DNA of 64,000 nucleotides from contig NW_004797423.1 of the NCBI RefSeq assembly GCF_000002075.1, forward strand, positions 584,598-648,597. The letters are read 5' to 3'. The position numbers and the translations under genes are program-made. The notes under the pieces are model-generated. The model was not told where the DNA came from and made no database searches. It saw nothing but the letters and a program-made list of their open reading frames with translations. Shown piece after piece: positions 44,248 to 54,507 of this stretch. Within the stretch, counting starts at the first letter, position 1, and each line of letters begins with the position of its first letter. This DNA is from Aplysia californica (lineage: Eukaryota; Mollusca; Gastropoda; Aplysiida; Aplysiidae).

Positions 44248-44322
<75 letters not shown>
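44248..44322 (+). repeat. (GA)n microsatellite
   Basis: Second GA repeat, one interruption (GATAG), 530 bp from the first and in the same orientation. Confidence 0.9.
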
Positions 44323-44516
44323 GTATGATGGTGACACTAATTGCTTGATCTTCTCTGGGTTACTGTATTTTCCTGTGATACACATACAATTTGCATATTC
44401 TCCTATCAACTTCAAATGAAGAAGTGGTAACACTTCTTCACCTCAGTGAATAAAGCACACGAGGTATTCATTCATCATGAAGTAATTCATGCAGTATATT
44501 TTTTAAAGTGACAAAC

Positions 44517-45180
44517 ACTGGTGTCTGTGATGTAGCGATTAGGCGCTTCACTGTTGTGTGCAAGAAACCCAAGTTCCATTTACACTTAGGCCTATATATG
44601 GGGAGAATTTTTATTAATTTAAATCTCAGTCTTTCTGCCAATACAGTGTATGTTGTCCCTCTTAGCCTGGGTTGGCCCTGACAGGCAGGGTCAAAGCCAG
44701 CCTTCTCATCATCATCCAGTGCCAGATCTGCGGCAAACATCGGCGATCATGGTTCTCCATTCATTCCTTTGACTCGGATGCTCTTAAAAAAGCTACGTGT
44801 CCCTGATCTTTACCCCTAGTTACCCACTTGTTTAGGTTCCCGAAGCATTTTGCCCTGGGCCTACCCCAGCCTCGTTTGCCTTCAATTTGGCCAGTGAGAG
44901 CTAGATGTTCAGGACCTTTATAAACGTCTATTCATGTGTCCCAAGAACTACATTTGTCGTTTCCTGATAGTTTTTAACAGTGAGCGTCCCACGTGGGCTT
45001 CATCAAGCACTACCTCATTTGATGTCTTTCCCTTCCACAATATTCTCAGCAGTCTCCTAAGGTACCACATTTCTGTTACTTCTATTTTATTTTCCCTGTC
45101 TTTAGTGATTGTTCAGCATTCACAGCCATGTAGCCAGCCTTCTATATGATTGAGTTCCTTATTGATGGACTTGTGACCCA
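44517..45180 (+). mobile_element. SINE A copy split by a LINE
   Basis: 44517-44706 (GGTGTCTGTGATGTAGCGAT head, CCTGACAGGCAGGGTCAAAG) continues at 45144-45180 (ATATGATTGAGTTCCTTATTG), exactly as in intact copies. The LINE lies between. Confidence 0.8.
44707..45131 (-). mobile_element. 5'-truncated LINE with perfect 12-bp target duplication
   Basis: The minus strand encodes EVTEMWYLRRLLRILWKGK and VVLDEAHVGRSLLKTIRKRQ and ends with CTGGATGATGATG. AGCCAGCCTTCT flanks it at 44695-44706 and 45132-45143. Same family as 39322-40111. Confidence 0.85.
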
Positions 45181-45195
45181 TGTCAAAAATATAAT

Positions 45196-45577
45196 ATGTG
45201 TCACGGCATGGTGGAATCAGGCGCTCGTTAATTTTTGGGCATATGGGGTTATTGGTATCATCTTAGAGCCTGTTCATTAAGGCCTACCTTCCTTTTGGTA
45301 AAAAAATATCCATCTTTGATGAATAGAAGTCGAAATATTTGCGATTGAATAAGGTCAGGTTTGTCTGGTTTCAGAGTTAAAATTAGCGAGAAAATGGCTG
45401 CCAAAATTTGGTAACTTCCATAGCGTGAGAGTCCTTGAAGACTGAAAATGTACTGTTTTTGTGCCTTTACTGTTTACTCAATGTTTTTCCGGTAAAAATC
45501 CACACGAAAATGTGTTTTGAAATGGACATAAAAGGTGTTGAGCCAAAAACTGATTTCACCACGATGCCTCACCTAAC
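45196..45577 (-). mobile_element. Element D copy 4
   Basis: GTGTCACGGCATGGTGGAAT and CAGGCGCTCGTTAATTTTTG at left, GATTTCACCACGATGCCTCA at right; inverted relative to copies 3, 5 and 6. Starts 65 bp after the LINE-split SINE A. Confidence 0.7.
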
Positions 45578-45782
45578 ATTTCCTGGACACACGTCATAGG
45601 AGGTGTTTTGTGGTGGTAGGGAGAAGAATCTCAGTGTACGTCCTTACATTTTGGCTGAGAAGTACACTGTCCTCCATCTTGTGAGAGGGTTCTTGCAAAT
45701 GTATTTAACAAGTTACATCCCTTTGACGTTAACTTTTACCTGAGTGTGTTATATCTGATTGGAATGAATGAAAATGAGACTA

Positions 45783-45866
45783 ATATAATTCGTTGTAAAG
45801 CGCATAGAGCATGTTGTAGAGGGCATATATACGTGCTGTAAATGCATTAATTATTATCATAAATTC
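45783..45866 (+). mobile_element. L2-like LINE 3' tail fragment
   Basis: TTGTAAAGCGCATAGAGCAT and GTGCTGTAAATGCATTAATT then ATTAT match the 3' end of the LINE at 3243-3325; the second stem arm is altered. Confidence 0.45.
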
Positions 45867-45945
45867 TCCTCCTCCTCCTCCTCCTCCTCCTCCTTCTTCT
45901 TCTTCTTCTTCTTCTTCTTCTTCTTCTTCTTCTTCTTCTTCTTCT
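45866..45945 (+). repeat. (TCC)n to (TTC)n polypyrimidine microsatellite running into the gap
   Basis: CCT units shift to CTT units and end at the N run, so the true length is unknown. Confidence 0.9.
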
Positions 45946-46691
45946 NNNNNNNNNNNNNNNNNNNNNNNNNNNNNNNNNNNNNNNNNNNNNNNNNNNNNNN
46001 NNNNNNNNNNNNNNNNNNNNNNNNNNNNNNNNNNNNNNNNNNNNNNNNNNNNNNNNNNNNNNNNNNNNNNNNNNNNNNNNNNNNNNNNNNNNNNNNNNNN
46101 NNNNNNNNNNNNNNNNNNNNNNNNNNNNNNNNNNNNNNNNNNNNNNNNNNNNNNNNNNNNNNNNNNNNNNNNNNNNNNNNNNNNNNNNNNNNNNNNNNNN
46201 NNNNNNNNNNNNNNNNNNNNNNNNNNNNNNNNNNNNNNNNNNNNNNNNNNNNNNNNNNNNNNNNNNNNNNNNNNNNNNNNNNNNNNNNNNNNNNNNNNNN
46301 NNNNNNNNNNNNNNNNNNNNNNNNNNNNNNNNNNNNNNNNNNNNNNNNNNNNNNNNNNNNNNNNNNNNNNNNNNNNNNNNNNNNNNNNNNNNNNNNNNNN
46401 NNNNNNNNNNNNNNNNNNNNNNNNNNNNNNNNNNNNNNNNNNNNNNNNNNNNNNNNNNNNNNNNNNNNNNNNNNNNNNNNNNNNNNNNNNNNNNNNNNNN
46501 NNNNNNNNNNNNNNNNNNNNNNNNNNNNNNNNNNNNNNNNNNNNNNNNNNNNNNNNNNNNNNNNNNNNNNNNNNNNNNNNNNNNNNNNNNNNNNNNNNNN
46601 NNNNNNNNNNNNNNNNNNNNNNNNNNNNNNNNNNNNNNNNNNNNNNNNNNNNNNNNNNNNNNNNNNNNNNNNNNNNNNNNNNNNNNNNNNN
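45946..46691. other. Assembly gap (746 N)
   Basis: Run of N between a polypyrimidine repeat and a (TA)n/(TG)n patch (46692-46770). The run length may or may not reflect the true distance. Confidence 0.99.
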
Positions 46692-46940
46692 TATATATAT
46701 ATTATGTGTGTGTGTATATATGTGTATTTGCGTCTGTATGTGTGAGTGTGTTGGCGTATGTATGAGCGTGTGTGGGGAGGGGGGGTGTAACTGTAGTAAA
46801 CATAATTATTTCAGATAAGATTTTAAAGAAGTATTGTGTAGATTATGTACATTTGTTGTCTGTTCCTCACCTCCTGAGTGCTTTTTCCGACCCGCTACCT
46901 CTCCTTGATCCATCATGTTGGATGTTTTACTAATGTAAAC

Positions 46941-47139
46941 CAGTGGTTGTCAACCTTTTTAAAACCAGCACCCACTTTTGCCTGCAACCTTTAAGTTTTA
47001 GAGGCTAGAATTTTCTTATCGCCTAGCTGAATTACATGTTTTTTTCCAAGAAGGGCATTAAATAATACGTGCCACTACCCAGGCGATCCCCGCCGCCTAC
47101 CAGAATTAATGGACAATTCGCCCAGGTTGGCAAACGCTG
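46941..47139. mobile_element. hAT-like inverted-repeat element, 199 bp
   Basis: Left end CAGTGGTTGTCAACCTTTTT; right end, inverted, CAGCGTTTGCCAACCTGGGC. CAGNGGTTNTCAACC ends are classic for hAT elements. Eight-base flanks ATGTAAAC (46933-46940) and TTGTAAAG (47140-47147) agree at six positions. Confidence 0.65.
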
Positions 47140-48105
47140 TTGTAAAGTCAGACCAAGACCTCTCTCAAAGTAAAGGACTCACAGACAGTTGATAATGTTG
47201 TTAATAAGTTGATAACGTAGCCAATTAGCTGGATGCTAGTAAAAGCAGAAAGCCGTGTTGACTGCTGAGTTTAAGACTCTACCACGCCATACGCTGTTTT
47301 GAAAAGTCACGAATGACGGAGCCGCACACTGGGCAGAAGATGTATTATACCGTTAAACATGACTCGTCAATCATACTTCTATGCTTCTCTTCAGACTTGA
47401 GTCTGTCTCCAAGAAGTACATGATGTAAATGTGCATTGAGGTACCTGTACATTTTAGTTGTTTCTGTTTTGTTTTGTTTTGTTTTGTTTGAAATTGTCAT
47501 TTTGTAATGTCTTCACTTATGTCGGTGCATAAGTGGTGACTGTGTCTGCTCGGACATTGGAAGACTTGTCACATGTGAGCAAGACTTGAACTTGAAGGTT
47601 TTTTCCAACATTGTGGAAAAACAAAACCCAACTCAAGGGCCTCGGCTATTTTTTTCACATTGATCTTTTTGTAAAGCTAGAGAGTTTTTTTTGGTTGTTA
47701 TTTTTAAAAAATATTATACGGGCACTACGGGTACCTCAAGAAGATTGATGAGAAATCCAAACCTGGAAATTCTGCTTTGGATTTAATTTGTTTTTTTAAT
47801 CACGATTGTTGTTCATTATCTTGTTGTTTTTAAAGTCTTTCTTTGCAAATACGATGTACTCAGAATGAAAAAAAAAAGAACACCATATAGCTGTCCTACT
47901 GTTTACTGCGAGTGTGAGGGTCGAGTGTTGGAGAAACGTTTGTTTAACTTGTCATAACTCCTTGGCTGGGCAAGTGTAAAACTGGCATCTAAGGTATACA
48001 GTATACAGGGATACCAAATCTCTGGTTTTTCCGGGGTTTTTTTTCATCCGTTGCAATAAAAAAAGGCCCCATACACTTGCAAGGGAAAGGGGATTTGGCA
48101 TCCCT

Positions 48106-48214
48106 GGGTATAGCAGTTAGGTGCTATACCGTACATGCATAAGACCAGAGTTTGATTCCCATGTCGGTAGAATTTTTATCGAGCATCTCGGTCTTTCTGC
48201 TGTGAGGTTGTCGT
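48106..48214 (+). mobile_element. SINE A, 5' half only
   Basis: GTATAGCAGTTAGGTGCTAT head, GAGTTTGATTCCCATGTCGG (B box), TATCGAGCATCTCGGTCTTT, then the match stops. Confidence 0.65.
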
Positions 48215-49025
48215 CAAATGATACTGAGAGAGGAATATGTTTGTCCTTTATTGAAAAGAAGAATGTTTATCTTTGATTGACAAGAATAAAGATTCACAGG
48301 TACGAGGCTGTCTATAGATATTGTTTTTGAGAGGATATTTTGTAAAAGCAGTTTAGCTGTTCAGTGGTTATTTGTTTCTTTTGATTTAAATTATCACTAA
48401 TAGCAGTACTAGATCCTACTCCAGCCATGTTGATAGAAATTCAGTATATCATATCCCACCAAAAAACAACCCCCCCAACCCCCCCCCCCAAAAAACAACA
48501 ACAACCCCAGTATTCATCTGGGGTCGTACTGGTTTGTACTCAGTAAAAAAAATTGTCTCATAGAAACAGTTGCCATAAGACTAAATCTGCAAAATGGGAC
48601 AAGTGCTCTCCTTTTCAGTGGAGATTAAACCCAGGAAAGGCATTCATAATGTTTGCAATATAATATGTATAAACTTTTTTCACATCTTTGCCTCACACAC
48701 TTTGTCAGAGGTCTCTTTTTGAAATCTCAACAAAGGAAAAACTGCAAAGGTTCTTGTCTCCTTGTGTACTTTCCCCCCTATTGGCTGCTGAGTCTAGGAC
48801 TTCGTCATCGTCATACGTCACATTTCAACATGGCTTATGGCCATAGAGTTACCCCCTTTTAAACGTGCGTATAGTGTACATCTATGCTTATGGCAGAGTC
48901 TTACACTAAGTCTAAGCAGTCAACATGCGGATCTGTGTCCGGCTTGGGCTGTTCATCTAGTGGAGATCATCTATGTGTTTGTTACGAGCATGAAGGCGTG
49001 CAGAGGCGCCGCAGAGGCAGTAGTA

Positions 49026-49546
49026 GGGGGCTCTCTTGGTCAAGAAGTTAAGGTGTTGGCCTCTCATCTCATTCAAAGGTCTAGGTTTCGAATCCGGGTA
49101 GCGACCGAAAGATGTTCTTCTCTAAAATTATTTCCTTTCACCTCCTTTCCTGCTCTCTGGCAATGTTCTGTCGTCTGCTTTCGTCTCCTCTTTCTGTCCC
49201 CACCCCCTCACCTCCTTTGCCCCCCCTCTGGGCTCCTGACTCTTTTTGCAGCCTTTCTACAGCTACTCCTTGGCTCCTTCTTACTGCTGTCTTTCTGCCA
49301 CACCCCTGATCTTCTGGTTGGAAAAATATACACCTAGCCTTCTCGGACACGGATGAAAAATCTCGGAGGGCCTGTGTGCAAGTTGCGCACGTTAAAGATC
49401 CATTGGTTGTCTAAAATCGATAAGATCATTATGGCTTCGGTCGCCACCCGGGCAAAATTCAAAATTTCCTACCAACTGAAAATATTAGGTGTGTCCCGCG
49501 CGCTCATATGACCGTATGCAGTTGCGAGCGCCGTAAAACACTTACC
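49026..49546 (+). mobile_element. SINE E copy, best-preserved
   Basis: Head GGGGGCTCTCTTGGTCAAG and AGGTTTCGAATCCGGG form tRNA-like A and B boxes. Body CTCTGGCAATGTTCTGTCGT, CTGATCTTCTGGTTGG and TTGCGCACGTTAAAGATCCA. The tail GCGCTC/GAGCGC hairpin then GTAAAACACTTACC, followed by a poly-C run. Confidence 0.8.
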
Positions 49547-49939
49547 CAACCCCCCCCCCCCCCCACAAAACAAAAACAAAAAACAAACAAAACCAACAAC
49601 AAAAAACAAAGAACAAAAAAAACCCAGAGGTAGTAGTAGAAGCAGTAATGATCTCCCTTGCAGACATTTTGCTGTGTATGCACATTGTGTACTTGATTTT
49701 GACTGTCGAGTTGCGTTCAATATTCCCAAGGTTTGTGTCTCTCCGTGCGAAGTCCTTTGGGGTTCCTTTCTGTTCTTAATTAATATTATCGTTCATTGCA
49801 CTGTCGATTAATGAACTGACCCTGGACAAGTGATATTTTGCAGCTTTGCTCTGGTCTCCAGATTGCTTTGAGAATCATGATGCATTAAAATGTACCTTCA
49901 ACATGATCTCTGTTCCGTTTTTGTGTGTTCTTGTAGTAT

Positions 49940-50119
49940 CTGTCCCCGTGGTTTTATGCACCCCGCATAATTTAGCAAAATTTGATCATTTTTTTGCATA
50001 ATTTCTGATTATTTTCCTTTATCATTCTTTGTTAAAATTAACAGAATCGCATAATTTCACATTTTTGGATTCAGTTTGCATAATTTCAGAATTGTTCTAG
50101 CATAAAACGACGGGGACAG
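49940..50119. mobile_element. Element H copy 2, 180 bp, with 6-bp target duplication
   Basis: Ends CTGTCCCCGTGGTTTTATGC and GCATAAAACGACGGGGACAG; TAGTAT repeats flank it perfectly (49934-49939, 50120-50125). Better preserved than copy 1. Confidence 0.8.
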
Positions 50120-50151
50120 TAGTATTGGTGTTGTGTCGTAATCTCAGCCAA

Positions 50152-50322
50152 TGAGTGGTTGGCGGGTGATCTGGTATGGTTTGCTTCTTCTTTTTTGTCA
50201 AACATGCCACCCTTATCTCTCCTCCTTTTTTTGTTTGTGAATTTCTTATAACACCTCTATTCTTTGGCACGTATGTGACCTGATTGTGTGGTAAATGCCA
50301 TAAAACGCTTACCACACTAAAA
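50152..50322 (+). mobile_element. SINE B copy
   Basis: GAGTGGTTGGCGGGTGATCT, GGTATGGTTTGCTTCTTCTT, TATAACACCTCTATTCTTTG and a decayed hairpin (TGGCA/TGCCA) before TAAAACGCTTACC. Confidence 0.7.
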
Positions 50323-50394
50323 ATGTATGTCAAATTCAAATGACCATCTAAAGGTTGACAGTTGACAGTGTTCTTCAAACATGAGAGATTGGTA

Positions 50395-50455
50395 GTGAGT
50401 GGTTGGAGCGTCCTACTTCTTTACTCTCCCTCGGTTGTTTCAAGGTATCTAAGGT
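50395..50455 (+). mobile_element. SINE C, 5' fragment
   Basis: GTGAGTGGTTGGAGCGTCCT then ACTTCTTTACTCTCCCTCGG and TTGTTTC match the start of SINE C; it breaks off before a poly-C run and element S. Confidence 0.45.
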
Positions 50456-50467
50456 GTAGTGCGCCCC

Positions 50468-50737
50468 CCCCCCCCCCAAGGGCAGTGCTACTGACTGAAG
50501 TGTCTTTAGGCCATTCCCAAAAGGGGGATATTAACATGTTCTTATGCACAGTAGAATTGTAAATACGGTGATTTATCAGTGTCATGCTCATACTGTGCTG
50601 GAACAACATAGGGTGAACTGCTGCTTTTTCTTTACTCATCCTATTTATCGTCATTTGTCACTGTCTTGTGAACTGCTATTTCCGGGGTGCATTGACATTC
50701 GAAGCAGACTTTGTGTTGTTGAGGCTACAGAGCTCTA
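50468..50737 (+). mobile_element. Element S, 5' part, directly followed by the LINE
   Basis: GGCAGTGCTACTGACTGAAG, ATTCCCAAAAGGGGGATATT, ACTGCTATTTCCGGGGTGCA and GCAGACTTTGTGTTGTTGAG match element S. The match ends near 50737 where LINE sequence begins, so no separate S tail is present. Confidence 0.65.
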
Positions 50738-51785
50738 GCCTTAGGAAGTCTCAGAGGAATATGGTGTAACAGGACAATTGCTGGAGAACACCATGGCACT
50801 TTATAAAAACAGCCTGTGTGCCTTAAGATCAACAGGACTATCGGACTGGTTCCCCTTCAGGGGTTGTACTCTCTCCGCTTCTCTTCATCCCTTACATGGG
50901 TAAGATCACGAAAGCAGCAAATGAAAACATCGCTGAACTGAACGAGCTTCTATTTGCTGATGACCAGAGTATGTTAAATTTAAAAAGTACAGATGAAGAG
51001 GAATTATAAAAACCCATTGCAGAATTAAATGAGGAATGTAAACACCTGAACATGAAAATCTCCTTCTAAAAGACATGAAGGTCAGCAGAAACCCACTGAA
51101 ACTCAACATCCTTATTGACGGAACACAGCTCCAACAAGTAGAGGAATTTATATATTTGGGAAGCATCTTCACAAAAGATGCGCGTATGGACAAAGAAATA
51201 GAAACTAGAACTATGAAGGCAAATTCAGTGACCAACCAGCTAGCACCCCTGCTCAGTTACAAGAACATAACAACCGAAGTGAAATCCCAGATTATCAATA
51301 CCAGTGCCAAACATGGTCTCCAAACAAGGCACAAGAAAGAAAATCAATGCACGCGGAATGAGGTATCTCCGCAAAATCATCAACGTCACCAGAAGAGACC
51401 ACATAAGAAATGAAACCATAGCTACGTCTACAAAATGGAATACCACCAGTAATAAAATTCATAGAGCTTCAAAGAATCAAATGGTTTGGACTTCTGACCA
51501 GGATGCCCCAGAAACAACCAGCGGCTAGAGCTTACAACACCGGAGAATCTGGCTTCAAATCAAGAGAAAGACCAAGAAAGACCTGACTGAATGCGGTTAA
51601 AAAAGTCCTGGAACAACAAAACATATTATCTATCAAAGACGCTACACACCTAGCACAGGACCGAAACCTGGCTAGAGAGCGGAGCAGAGTAAGCCTGATT
51701 CCCTGTTTGGACTTCTCTGTTAACATCCACCCCTTGGCGCTCATATGACCTTACGCAGTTGCGAGCGCCGTAAAACCTTACTAAA
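50738..51785 (+). mobile_element. LINE reverse-transcriptase part and 3' end with hairpin tail
   Basis: RT motifs: GCTLSPLLFIPYMGKITKAA, LNELLFADDQS (catalytic), then LQQVEEFIYLGSIFTKDARM and ARAYNTGESGFKSRERPRK. Several frame breaks. The 3' end GAGCAGAGTAAGCCTGATTC leads into the hairpin (arms 51736-51742 and 51763-51769) and GTAAAACCTTACTAAAAC. The clade is not assigned. Confidence 0.75.
51736..51769 (+). other. Conserved 3' stem-loop of LINE and dependent SINEs
   Basis: Arms GGCGCTC and GAGCGCC with a 20-base loop beginning ATATGACCTTA. The same structure occurs at 14505-14538 and inverted near 17955. In SINE B copies it becomes GGCACTT/AAGTGCC, e.g. 54571-54604, keeping pairing at both changed positions. 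Confidence 0.75.
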
Positions 51786-51787
51786 AC

Positions 51788-51843
51788 AAGATGTGGTGTG
51801 TGGTGCAGTGGTAAGGTGCTTTGATATTGCACACAGGAGACCC

Positions 51844-51876
<33 letters not shown>

Positions 51877-52036
51877 AATTCCCAAGTGGGGAGAGTATTT
51901 ATCGAGTATCTCAGTCTTTTTGCGGGGGTGTTATATCCCTCTCAGACCAGGTTTGCCATGACACTGACAGTAGGGTCAAAGTTAGCCTTGTAAATGACTA
52001 AAATTGTGTTGATGGAAGTGTAAAAACACCTACAAA
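51788..52036 (+). mobile_element. SINE A copy with (TA)n expansion at the B box
   Basis: GATGTGGTGTGTGGTGCAGT head, ACACAGGAGACCCATT, then (TA)n to 51875 and TGAATTCCCAAGTGGGGAGA. Body TATCTCAGTCTTTTTGCGGG and a tail of GTAAAAACACCTAC. Confidence 0.75.
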
Positions 52037-52037
52037 A

Positions 52038-52150
52038 AATTTCCGCTGTTTCTGTCTGTTGGTCTTACATTTTTGTAACACTTATAATAGTTATTGTGGT
52101 GTCGACGTGCTTTTCTTTACTCAAACAAACAAACAAACAAACAAACAAAA
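52038..52150 (+). mobile_element. SINE C, 3' part with (CAAA)n tail
   Basis: TTTCCGCTGTTTCTGTCTGT, GTGGTGTCGACGTGCTTTTC and TTTACTCAAAC followed by repeated CAAA units. Confidence 0.55.
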
Positions 52151-52284
52151 ACACACGAGATTTTGGCACCTCTAGTAAGGTTTGCTCCCAGAAGAAAAGT
52201 GAGTGTTGTACATGTATCATACTGCCTCACTGAAAACTATAGAGATGTGATGGTAGAAATCAACGGCATGCACAAAGATGTGGG

Positions 52285-52432
52285 TGTTTGAAGGGTGCCA
52301 CTGGTGGGGTCCTACTTTTTTACTTTCTTTCTTTTGTTTCTGTCTGTCCGTCTTGCTTTTCAAGCACCAACCATCCGTTTCTGTGTCAATGAATGCGTTT
52401 CTCTTTTCTCAACAACCAAAGACTCGAGCATA
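52285..52432 (+). mobile_element. SINE C copy
   Basis: GTGTTTGAAGGGTGCCACTG, TTCTTTTGTTTCTGTCTGTC, CCAACCATCCGTTTCTGTGT and GAATGCGTTTCTCTTTTCTC. Confidence 0.6.
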
Positions 52433-52462
52433 GTTGTAAGCCTCATACTTACTCCTCTACAG

Positions 52463-52834
52463 GTATCCGTTGTGGTGCAATGATTAGGTACTTCACTGCT
52501 GCATGCAAAAGACCCAGGTTCCATTCCCTTGAGGTGGATGGTCGGAGGGTGCTCTGGTGTGGTTTGCTCCTTCTTTCCTATCAAACATCTATCGTCCTTA
52601 TCTCTCCTCCTCCTTTTTTGTGTTTGTTACTCTCTTGTAACACCTCTGATTTTCGGCACTCATATGACCATATTGTGTTGCAAGTGCCGTGAAACTCTTA
52701 CTAAAACAACAAGAATGTCCTTTGAGAGGAGACATTTTATCGGGAGTCTTGGTCTAACTGCAAGAATGTTGCAGGGTTGAAAACCGCCTTCTAAATAACC
52801 TAAACTGTGCCAATAAGGGAGTAAAAACACTTAC
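52463..52834 (+). mobile_element. SINE A copy split by SINE B
   Basis: 52463-52533 (TATCCGTTGTGGTGCAATGA, CAGGTTCCATTCCC) and 52727-52834 (TTATCGGGAGTCTTGGTCTA, CAGGGTTGAAAACCGCCTTC, GTAAAAACACTTACATT) are two halves of one SINE A. Confidence 0.75.
52534..52717 (+). mobile_element. SINE B inserted in SINE A
   Basis: GTGGATGGTCGGAGGGTGCT head, GGTTTGCTCCTTCTTTCCTA, TTTGTTACTCTCTTGTAACA, arms GGCACTC/AAGTGCC. TCCCTTGAG (52525-52533) and TCCTTTGAG (52718-52726) flank it, one mismatch in nine. Confidence 0.8.
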
Positions 52835-53116
52835 ATTACATTCTAATTCCTCTGCTCTTGTCTAAAGTAAACAAAGACACTGTTGGCACCCACAATCCAC
52901 TACTTTCAAAGAGGAGTGGCCTTCCTCAGCAACACTATTGTCTTCTTTCAACTTTCGTGTATTACTTGAGCTTTTCTGGTTCAACGACAAAATTGTTTGA
53001 TGTACGTTGTAATATTACATGCACGTTGAACGTTAGGCATTCCTGTACATGTCGCTGCATGTTAAATGTTATTTTGTGGAAAGGTGTTTTTGAGTTTGCT
53101 AGCCAGTGGACACATA

Positions 53117-53191
53117 TACACACACACGCACATGCAAACATTTACACATCAAAACACTGTCTCTGTCATACACACACATATACTCACACAC

Positions 53192-53263
<72 letters not shown>

Positions 53264-53415
53264 CATAATATGCATGCACACACACATGCTCACTCACGCA
53301 TAAACACACTGTCTCTTTCAAATGCCAAATACACACACACACATACACACACACATACACACACACACACACTCACACATAAACACACACACAAACACAC
53401 ACACAGACACAAATA

Positions 53416-53455
<40 letters not shown>

Positions 53456-53460
53456 CACAC
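53117..53460 (+). repeat. (CA)n microsatellite cluster
   Basis: Several CA-repeat blocks with interspersed GCATAAACACACTGTCTCT units; His-Thr reading frames here are artefacts. Confidence 0.9.
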
Positions 53461-53631
53461 ATCATATGCATAAATGTGTTTGTATTCACACACACATAAA
53501 CACACTGTCTCTATCGTAAGCCACAAAAACACGGACACATACACACATATACATATCATATGCCCTCATGTGTTTGTATCCACACACGCATAAACACAAT
53601 ATCTCTGTCTCTCTCATACACATACCCATAC

Positions 53632-53633
53632 AC

Positions 53634-53712
<79 letters not shown>
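53632..53712 (+). repeat. (CA)n microsatellite
   Basis: About 40 near-perfect CA units, part of the same cluster. Confidence 0.9.
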
Positions 53713-53713
<1 letters not shown>

Positions 53714-54507
53714 CATAAAAAAATTCATGCATGTGTTGCTATGCACACATATACGAATGCGCAAACCCATAAACAAACTCTCCATCATACATTCCACACG
53801 CAACAAAAGTTTTTAAAAAAAATGAGACAACTGTATTACATGGAATTTATTGGGAAAAAAAGCTGAAAAAAAGGTGAATTAATTGAAAAATAAACTACTC
53901 TAAGCACTGCAAGGCTCCAGGGGAACACAAAGTATAATATTATAATTAGAAAAGTACAAAAAGTCGTAGATGAATGGATTTGTCAGCAACCCGCAGACTG
54001 GAAAACAAGCCACAACAAACAAAGTTTGAAACTTGTGCTTTCTAATTTTTTCTAACCTTTCGAAGTACTTTTGAAATACAGAACAGATCACCAGGGTATA
54101 AAAACAACAATACATCCTTGCATCAAATAAAAAAATGTTTTTGTACAGTGTAACACAGATTAGACACGAAACTTTGGTAAAAAAAACAACACCAAAAACC
54201 CCCCATCAGAAGCATTCTGCAGTCAAAGCCAAAGGTTGCACAAATTGGGACAACATCAGTGTTTTCCACAGTGAAACAATTCCTAAAGGCAAAATATTGC
54301 CAGAGGCAGAACTGGAAATATGTAATGTTAAACAACTTTGCAGTTTTATTCCCAAAAAAAATCCAACTCATTAGAACACAGTAAGATTTTCATGTGACAT
54401 TGTAACAATCTAGTAGTAGATCTAGTAGACTTTTTGTCCTGAGCAATTCATTTTATGGCAGTGACACCATTTTATAAGAAGAATCTTTAGTAAATGTCAA
54501 ACATCTA

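Larger units (their letters stand above)
34343..45945. other. Gene-free interval downstream of FEM1 up to the gap
   Basis: Begins with the FEM1 3' UTR. No coding exon is recognised; repeats are listed separately. Stretches such as 35900-36600, 36800-37500, 38740-39200 and 40200-41150 show nothing identifiable. Confidence 0.5.
46692..53116. other. Gene-free repeat interval right of the gap
   Basis: No coding exon recognised apart from LINE remnants. 47150-48100 and 48220-49020 hold nothing identifiable except a (TTTTG)n patch (47468-47490) and A- or C-rich runs (48465-48510). Confidence 0.5.

Noticed and set aside
49026-49110. tRNA gene (Leu/Ser-like)
   Set aside because: The A and B boxes belong to the SINE E head; the cloverleaf is not intact and a long SINE body follows.
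53066-53816. His-Thr and Cys-Val rich frames
   Set aside because: Products of (CA)n and (TG)n microsatellites.
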